Part shown: positions 6,301 through 10,470 of the stretch, piece by piece
Layout of the letters: each line of letters begins with the position of its first letter
How positions within the stretch are numbered: the stretch's first letter is position 1
From: Saccharofermentans sp.
GTDB lineage: Bacteria > Bacillota_A > Clostridia > Saccharofermentanales > Saccharofermentanaceae
Reading direction: 5' to 3'
DNA length: 10,470 nt
Assembly: GCA_024695565.1 (NCBI GenBank)
Contig: JAILHX010000046.1
Location: forward strand, 1-10,470
Position numbers and translations under genes: made by a program
Notes under the pieces: model-generated
The model's database searches: none
Told to the model about the DNA's origin: nothing
Seen by the model: only the letters and a program-made list of their open reading frames with translations

Positions 6301-8208
6301 TATTGAATTAAGTGTATAAACATGGGTATCGGGATCATAAGTGAAATCATCACCAAGAGTACGGGTTATATTAAACTCCTTACCGTCAGTAATAGTGAAA
6401 GTCAGGTCTTTAAGATCTGCCTCTGATGGAATATCACCAGCTATTTTTTTAGAAATTGTTAAATAAGCTGGATGTATTACCCTATTATAGAAAGCACCCA
6501 AGGCAAATTTAGGACCTAACATGTCAACCCATGTATCGTTACTTGCGTCACCATTGGTTGCATAAAGGATAAGATTATCTTCGTTATCGCCAATATAAGT
6601 TTTAGATTGAACTTGGAAACTGATATAGCCCTGGGCATCAGCATTGGCTCTTAAGACAATATCAACATGACCGGCATTATTAGCTATTCCCGAAACAGAA
6701 TGTTGATTTTCTGTAATCCTGAAATAAAAATCTTTATACCCGCCTTTTTTTACTTCATGGATGCCGTTTCCTTCATCTGTCGCAGTAACTGTAAATGTCT
6801 GGAATTCAGCGATACTGTCTGTCCTAACCTTTGCAGAATTCTCATAACCTCCAGAAACAAGAACTTTATAAGTATCATCTGTATACTCTTTGATATCAAA
6901 ACTAAACTGGTCTTTTTCAATAACGATGGTGGAATCAATATAGGAACTATCCGCTTCTAACTCATCCTTTGTTTTATAATCGAAAGCAAAGTTCTTGTGC
7001 AAAGCAAAATGCATCTGGCCAATGCCTTCAGAATTAAGTTCTTCACTTGCGTTATGGTATATATAGTGGAACTCAACAGTATTAGTAGCATTACCATTTC
7101 CCAAAACCCAGCCGGCACTGGGGGTGCCTGACAATTTTATATCAGCATTGTCATTAAGGACCATAAAAGTACCAGCACTGCTGTTAATCGTTACATCTGT
7201 AGCTTCTGTGATATTCCAAATGAATTTTTGAGCAATCTCCTGATCAACAAAATCGTTATGGCCAGATATCTCTCCACCATAAGTAGTTACTGAAGCGTGA
7301 TAGTTATAATCTTGCAATTTAGAGCCTTGACTAGCATTATTGTATGTTTCTGCATCAGGCGCAATTACATTAATTTTACCTATAGTAATCGGATTAGATT
7401 TCGTATATGTAAATACAATTACAGTACTGGATCTCTTATAAACGTTTAACCAGTTACCTCCGGCACCATAACCGGTATTCCATTGATTTAAGAGAGTATT
7501 AAACTTTTCATTACCCAAATCTATGTAAACAACGCGGTTCTCATATTTATCATCATCTAAATTAATAGTAGTGATCTTACTATTCTGATCAACGGAAACA
7601 ACACTTAAATCCAAAGCATAATCAGAACTTAAACTACCGGTTGTTCTTTCGACCATCTTATCTGATTCGTCTTTAGCGTGACCGATGATCTTATCAATGT
7701 TATCGTCTATATCTTCAAAAGGAATGAAAGAATAATTAAATGCTGTTTCTGCTTCAACATTTTCCTGCTTTAATATGTCATTAACGGGATCAACTCTGTC
7801 AGAAAGAACAAAATTGATATTCTTTACATAAGTTTCATGCTCAACTTCGTGTCCTTTAACTGTTCCAAATGCAATCTGACCTTGAGCAACTTCACCAATA
7901 ATAAATTGGGCAGTTTTTGAAGTAGTCAAATCAACGTCGATTGTATCGACAGTTCCGATACGACTAAAAGTTGAAGTCGCAAGCGTAGTCTCCATATGCA
8001 TACGTTGAGTAAAAGACTTGGTAACAATACCGTAATCCACAGCACGTCCCAAGATAGTCTGGTAGTTAACCAAGCTGGCCGAGTCATATAACGTTTCAGC
8101 GTTTACTACGCCTTTTCTCGGGTTAATTATCGGATACACTGCGAGTGTACCGAGAATTACTGCGCCTGCCACTACTCCTGAAGTAACTTTTTTCGCGATG
8201 CTAAACAT
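3322..8208 (-). CDS. Sortase-anchored multidomain surface protein/pilin-like adhesin (choice-of-anchor A head, eight isopeptide-type Ig domains)
   Basis: This predicted cell-wall protein has 1628 residues. Residues 1-37 are a signal peptide (basic AKK, hydrophobic core, cleavage after VVNA). Residues about 45-390 resemble the choice-of-anchor A domain: DYGIV at 58-62 and the DNADIKLSG...GWVLGNG stretch with W367. Residues about 390-580 are unassigned. From about 583 to 1585 come eight tandem Ig-like (CnaB/DUF5979/SpaA-like) domains, each with Lys, E-box Glu and Asn. A Ser7-TTPAPAPGP linker (about 1305-1325) separates domains 6 and 7. The C-terminus is SIPATGE (1589-1595), a membrane segment (about 1597-1620) and RKKKDTL. 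ATG 8208 is chosen because GGGAGA precedes it and the GTG at 8241 lies at the promoter. The ligand is unknown; a pilin subunit or a monomeric adhesin are both possible. Confidence 0.85.
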   Translation of the reverse strand: MFSIAKKVTSGVVAGAVILGTLAVYPIINPRKGVVNAETLYDSASLVNYQTILGRAVDYGIVTKSFTQRMHMETTLATSTFSRIGTVDTIDVDLTTSKTAQFIIGEVAQGQIAFGTVKGHEVEHETYVKNINFVLSDRVDPVNDILKQENVEAETAFNYSFIPFEDIDDNIDKIIGHAKDESDKMVERTTGSLSSDYALDLSVVSVDQNSKITTINLDDDKYENRVVYIDLGNEKFNTLLNQWNTGYGAGGNWLNVYKRSSTVIVFTYTKSNPITIGKINVIAPDAETYNNASQGSKLQDYNYHASVTTYGGEISGHNDFVDQEIAQKFIWNITEATDVTINSSAGTFMVLNDNADIKLSGTPSAGWVLGNGNATNTVEFHYIYHNASEELNSEGIGQMHFALHKNFAFDYKTKDELEADSSYIDSTIVIEKDQFSFDIKEYTDDTYKVLVSGGYENSAKVRTDSIAEFQTFTVTATDEGNGIHEVKKGGYKDFYFRITENQHSVSGIANNAGHVDIVLRANADAQGYISFQVQSKTYIGDNEDNLILYATNGDASNDTWVDMLGPKFALGAFYNRVIHPAYLTISKKIAGDIPSEADLKDLTFTITDGKEFNITRTLGDDFTYDPDTHVYTLNSIITLPDSKKTYTVTESDYDPDGYSVVSTYSIVDNTIATEAEDVATVTSDYLRSVVDDPTTVAFTNTYSFDVGDLTVAKTATDNTGANVSGTFYFSVKNSENKYLQSDEKTFDTDEHYFSVAAGSTKTFSDLPVGEYTVTEDTTRRTVSGYSVAASGNTTAVTDTLTTAGKTFTLVNKYEKDTTALTGDLTIKKVISGDGANSDKTFPVIVNFDGGPITFTVEGGNTFTTDHYEGVVSQSSPLVLKDIPAGTTYTVTEGDISGTNYEGYAKASNNVVYPESGSTHTIIGGTTQEVYVNNTYTGTQPTEFGSITITKKVVNNDGLTSIPGSYTFTVSCSQGYVQDTSGTIGSGEHKFSITDGETITIDGLPLGYTYTVTESEVVGTGFDCTTTYSDSNSVTLNGSTKTGSVLITNTFTDTSSSASGSLTVSKAVSGDTSTSMSSIEYKFTVMCGDQYVQDVNGTLASDYHEFTVTAGASVTIEDLATDNKTYVVKEVDVDSSVLPAGYSWNGATYSASSVTLDDQTGVVSGKVIITNDYTYTSTTPTTGSITFTKTFGGDVTEAEAAGDNLYFTITNSSGQYLDLNGNLSSSEIKITLADMDHPSSDVWSKTIDNVPLGTYTVNEHNEEIYPAGSSTPYTFDSTSVKTASTTIDDSSTSSLSGRLDLTNVYKKDSSSSSSSTTPAPAPGPSTTVGYITFTKTFGGDVTESEAQGCGLYFLISNGSEYLKADGTFTTNPDEAHITLADLNHVEGTMKWGKEYPVPLGTYTVTEHNENIYVGGSRVPYTLEQTSITTATVTVSADSTTGDLSLTNEYTNDGYDIEISKEDIAGQEIAQAQLTLRSLDGLDLSLVVVTQNGVVVATTLSENDSAISFVTVDTSYSVVKGLKPGRYELEETVTPEAYKTAEKIVFELRSDGSVADSAGNVIVAGSPIVMVDEADPTYKTDVISANRTPGSIPATGEQMSYMAFAGVMLIGMCAACLAGFAVYRKKKDTL
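3457..6465 (-). repeat. Eight tandem Ig-like stalk domains with Lys/Glu/Asn isopeptide triads
   Basis: Each unit begins with a [LI]T[VIF]xK-like strand (IEISK in the last), has a central YTVTE-type E-box, and units 1-7 end with a TNxY/F-like strand. Triads counted from ATG 8208: K587/E650/N700, K713/E775/N811, K828/E892/N933, K950/E1013/N1048, K1065/E1129/N1170, K1188/E1258/N1302, K1334/E1405/N1446 and K1459/E1529/N1584. K-to-E distances are 62-64 residues in units 1-5 and 70-71 in units 6-8. Units 6 and 7 share TKTFGGDVTE and EHNE, so they look like the most recent duplication. In the CnaB family such triads form Lys-Asn crosslinks; that they do so here is inference. Confidence 0.8.
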
Positions 8209-8212
8209 AGAA

Positions 8213-8218
8213 TCTCCC
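8213..8218 (-). promoter_or_regulatory. Ribosome binding site deciding the surface-protein start
   Basis: GGGAGA on the minus strand lies four bases before ATG 8208. Starts further upstream (ATG 8223, GTG 8241) have no such site and would place unusual residues before the signal peptide. Confidence 0.75.
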
Positions 8219-8244
8219 AACATATATAAAGAATAAGACACTCT

Positions 8245-8273
8245 ATTTTATGAACGAATTGTGAATAAATCAA
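8245..8273 (-). promoter_or_regulatory. Sigma-A promoter of the surface-protein gene
   Basis: On the minus strand TTGATT (8273-8268) and TAAAAT (8250-8245) are separated by exactly 17 bases. The predicted start near 8238 leaves a leader of about 30 bases before ATG 8208. Confidence 0.75.
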
Positions 8274-8314
8274 GGAGAATATCAATCAAATCTTAGAATG
8301 TCTGCATAATTACA

Positions 8315-8334
8315 CAGTTTTGTAACGAAAACTG
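8315..8334. repeat. Short perfect inverted repeat upstream of the surface-protein promoter
   Basis: CAGTTTT (8315-8321) and AAAACTG (8328-8334) form a 7-bp dyad around GTAACG. It is centred about 50 bases upstream of the -35 element and has no T run on either side. It may be an operator or a chance dyad. Confidence 0.35.
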
Positions 8335-8343
8335 CTTGGTATT

Positions 8344-8387
8344 TGACATAATAAAACGCCCCAAAGCTGTTTTTGTCGCTTTGGGGC
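8344..8387 (-). terminator. Intrinsic terminator after the zinc-ribbon gene
   Basis: GCCCCAAAGC (8358-8367) pairs perfectly over 10 bp with GCTTTGGGGC (8378-8387). On the minus strand the hairpin is followed by GTTTTATTATG. It ends the pnp/zinc-ribbon unit and separates it from the surface-protein gene. Confidence 0.88.
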
Positions 8388-8416
8388 AGTGAAAATTGAT
8401 GTTATACCGCAAAATA

Positions 8417-9529
8417 TCAGTTGTTGGAAAGCAGGAAGAAGATAACTGCGAGAATTGCAACAACGATAGCAATTGCGATAGCAACCTTTGCGGGTGATAC
8501 CGGAGCCTCGCCCTTGATCTGACCTGTCTGACCGTTAACAACAATGTTGTAGAGCTTGTCCTTGAACTTGAAGTTAGCGATCCAGATAGGAGCAAGAACA
8601 TACTTGTAGGTTACCTTAGCATAAGAAGTATTGAATGTAAGCTTCGAAACGCTGTCCGCCTTACGCTTCTTCTTCTCCATGCTGCGGATCTCGCTATCGA
8701 GAGTCTTCTTGATCTGGCCCTTAGCGATATCCCATCCTTCGTCAAGTCCTACTGTGTAGCGCTCAGCGAGGAAACCTGCGATGAACTCAGGAGAGTACTT
8801 ACGGAGCTTGGAGAAGTCAAACTTTGAAGCCTCCTTGATGAAGCGGTTTGTGGTCTTCTTGCTGGCATAAACAGTCTCGTCATCGATGAAACGCTCGTAG
8901 ATACCACGATATGTTCTGTATGTTGTGACTGTGTTGCCGTCCTTATCCTTTGAGTTGAAGCCGAGCTTGATCTCATAAGGAGAAGTTGTCTGTGAATCGT
9001 ATGTCCAGTAAGGAAGATATACGCCGTTAAAGTTCTTGGCTTCGCAGCTCTTCTTTGCTTCGTTGGGTGCGAAGAGCTTGCCCTTCATCCAGCCCTTGAA
9101 GAGCTGGGCGGCCTTTTCCTTTGTGATCTCGAAAGGTACGACACCACCGGGTGCTACGACTGAATCGTCATCGTCAACAGGCATAACCTGTGTAGAACCG
9201 CAGTAAGGGCAGCACTGAGCTGTATCAGCGGAATCCATGATGGTCTCGGCGCCGCAGTTCTTGCAGACGAGAGACTTCTTTGCCTTACCCCAGTCGAGGC
9301 TCTCTCTGTTCTTTGCAGAAGAGAAATCAAGCTCTTCTACGTCCTGACCGTTATCCTCAGGCTTGGGAAGCGTCCTTGAATAGCCGCAGAAAGGGCAAGT
9401 CATGGACAGAGTTTCCGGGTCGTAAACAACCGTTGCTCCGCAATTCGGACACTTCTTGTCGGTTACGTCTTCGGTTTTACCTTCTGTAACTACGTCAATC
9501 TGTTCTTCAATGTTCTCGTTCTCTGCCAT
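8417..9529 (-). CDS. Double zinc-ribbon protein with C-terminal membrane anchor (function unknown)
   Basis: This 370-residue protein has two four-cysteine zinc ribbons of the TFIIB/rubredoxin-like type: CPNC/CPFC (27-30 and 45-48) and CKNC/CPYC (89-92 and 107-110). An acidic linker separates them. A conserved-looking globular middle follows (about 125-340, with YLPYWTYD and a Lys-rich segment MEKKKRKAD). The single hydrophobic helix at about 349-367 ends in LLSNN, so the protein should be tail-anchored with its bulk in the cytoplasm. Similar proteins are commonly labelled TFIIB-type zinc-ribbon proteins, but their role is unknown to me and no transcription function should be assumed. GGGGTG lies five bases before the ATG. 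It sits 38 bases after pnp with no terminator between, so co-transcription is likely. Confidence 0.8.
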   Translation of the reverse strand: MAENENIEEQIDVVTEGKTEDVTDKKCPNCGATVVYDPETLSMTCPFCGYSRTLPKPEDNGQDVEELDFSSAKNRESLDWGKAKKSLVCKNCGAETIMDSADTAQCCPYCGSTQVMPVDDDDSVVAPGGVVPFEITKEKAAQLFKGWMKGKLFAPNEAKKSCEAKNFNGVYLPYWTYDSQTTSPYEIKLGFNSKDKDGNTVTTYRTYRGIYERFIDDETVYASKKTTNRFIKEASKFDFSKLRKYSPEFIAGFLAERYTVGLDEGWDIAKGQIKKTLDSEIRSMEKKKRKADSVSKLTFNTSYAKVTYKYVLAPIWIANFKFKDKLYNIVVNGQTGQIKGEAPVSPAKVAIAIAIVVAILAVIFFLLSNN

Positions 9530-9567
9530 GTTGTCACCCCTTTAAATTACTATTTTTATAAGAGTTC

Positions 9568-10470
9568 TCAGAATTCTCTTCTTCTGCCCTTAGGATTCTC
9601 GGGAGCTGCTTCGCCCTCATCGTCATTGAAGTTTCTTCTGGGCTTGTCGCCGTTTCTGCCGGCAAAGCCACCTCTTCTCTCACGATTGGGTCTGCCCTCT
9701 CTTCTTCTGGGCTCTTCCTCTACATAGCCTTCCGGCTTAGGGAGGCAGTCACGGATGGAGAGGTTGAGTCTGCCCTGTGAATCGATCTCGATGAGCTTAA
9801 CGTGAACCTTGTCGCCCTCGTGAAGAACATCTTCGACCTTCTCAACTCTGTTCCAGGCCATCTTGGAGATGTGTACGAGACCTTCCTTACCGGGGAGGAA
9901 CTCAACGAATGCGCCGAAGTCCATAAGTCTTGTAACAACGCCGTCGTACTCTGTGCCGACCTCAGGATCAGCAACGATGCCGTTGATGATCATCTTAGCC
10001 TTCTCAGCCTTCTCGAGGTCAGGTGTTGAGATGTAAACCATACCGTCGTCGTTGATGTTGATCTGAGCACCTGTGTCAGCGATGATCTTGTTGATGACCT
10101 TTCCGCCTGAACCGATGACTTCTCTGATTTTGTCAACAGGTACCTGCATGGAGATGATCCTGGGAGCCCACTTATTGAGCTCTGCACGGGGTGCGGGAAT
10201 GCAAGGGAGAATGATATCGTTGATGATCTGGAGTCTTCCCTTGTGCGTCATCTCGAAAGCAGCCTTGATGATGTCTAATGTAAGACCTTCAACCTTGATA
10301 TCAACCTGGATGGATGTGATACCTTCTGTAGTACCTGCAACCTTGAAGTCCATATCGCCGAAGAAGTCCTCGATGCCCTGGATATCCATGAATACGAGGA
10401 AGTTGTCGTCGTTATCGGGATCTGTGATAAGTCCTGAAGAGATGCCTGCAACAGGTCTCTTGATCGGAAC
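9568..10470 (-). CDS. pnp: Polyribonucleotide nucleotidyltransferase (PNPase), C-terminal part
   Basis: The frame is open to the window edge, so about the last 300 residues are present and the N-terminal RNase PH domain lies outside. PNPase degrades RNA 3'-to-5' with phosphate and takes part in mRNA turnover. The visible start PVAGISSGLI belongs to the second RNase PH core. The ED...GDMDFKVAG motif keeps the residues equivalent to E. coli catalytic D486, D492 and K494 (visible residues 35, 41 and 43). The KH domain contains VIGSGG (GSGG at visible residues 120-123). An S1 domain follows (about 172-241, with VTRLMDFGAFVEF). The 59-residue tail is rich in Arg and Gly (13 Arg). The stop TGA is 38 bases from the zinc-ribbon start. 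Confidence 0.97.
   Translation of the reverse strand, partial: VPIKRPVAGISSGLITDPDNDDNFLVFMDIQGIEDFFGDMDFKVAGTTEGITSIQVDIKVEGLTLDIIKAAFEMTHKGRLQIINDIILPCIPAPRAELNKWAPRIISMQVPVDKIREVIGSGGKVINKIIADTGAQININDDGMVYISTPDLEKAEKAKMIINGIVADPEVGTEYDGVVTRLMDFGAFVEFLPGKEGLVHISKMAWNRVEKVEDVLHEGDKVHVKLIEIDSQGRLNLSIRDCLPKPEGYVEEEPRRREGRPNRERRGGFAGRNGDKPRRNFNDDEGEAAPENPKGRRREF

Noticed and set aside
8209..8241. GTG and ATG starts that would add 11 or 5 residues to the surface protein.
   Set aside because: The GTG is at or upstream of the predicted transcription start and neither has a ribosome binding site; ATG 8208 starts a normal signal peptide.
8260..8268. DnaA-box-like TGTGAATAA (TTATTCACA on the minus strand) in the spacer of the surface-protein promoter.
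   Set aside because: It matches only the relaxed consensus TTWTNCACA, which is expected by chance about once in a window of this size.
8293..8601. Minus-strand open frame overlapping the end of the zinc-ribbon gene.
   Set aside because: It is out of frame with that gene and reads through its terminator hairpin; the product is low-complexity Ser/Leu.

Overview
The window reads as a chromosomal segment of a Gram-positive Firmicute, most likely class Clostridia. The supporting signs are a YpsC-type RNA methyltransferase, a bacterial 8-oxoguanine glycosylase of the OGG1 fold, a sortase-anchored multidomain surface protein, strong GGAGG-type ribosome binding sites, and sigma-A promoters with 17-base spacers. 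Genus cannot be fixed from what is visible. Hand-counted 60-base samples give about 45-57% GC in the housekeeping genes and about 30-38% in the N-terminal part of the surface-protein gene.

Layout, left to right. (1) 1-2038, + strand: a 5'-truncated THUMP-domain RNA methyltransferase overlaps an 8-oxoguanine DNA glycosylase by 14 bases, forming a translationally coupled pair. (2) 2077-2257, + strand: a consensus promoter, tRNA-Leu(GAG) with encoded CCA, and an intrinsic terminator. (3) 2259-2416: no convincing protein gene, but a -10 element, a perfect DnaA-box 9-mer, an internal dyad and a second strong terminator suggest a short RNA of about 77 nt. (4) 2417-3247, - strand: a ZIP-family metal transporter whose promoter is covered by a dyad resembling the DtxR/IdeR metal-repressor box. 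(5) 3261-8273, - strand: a self-contained transcription unit for a 1628-residue surface protein. It has a signal peptide, a choice-of-anchor-A-like head, a stalk of eight Ig-like domains each with a Lys/Glu/Asn isopeptide triad, and an IPATG sorting signal. (6) 8344-10470, - strand: the 3' part of pnp (PNPase), then a membrane-anchored double-zinc-ribbon protein 38 bases downstream and a strong terminator.

Most genes are housekeeping (RNA modification, DNA repair, tRNA, RNA turnover). The accessory part is the surface-protein unit, which has its own promoter and terminator and no sortase or second pilin within the window. The most informative points are the stalk's eight-fold isopeptide signature, the putative metal-repressor operator on the ZIP gene, and the unexplained short transcription unit after the tRNA. 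I see no CRISPR array, insertion sequence or phage module.
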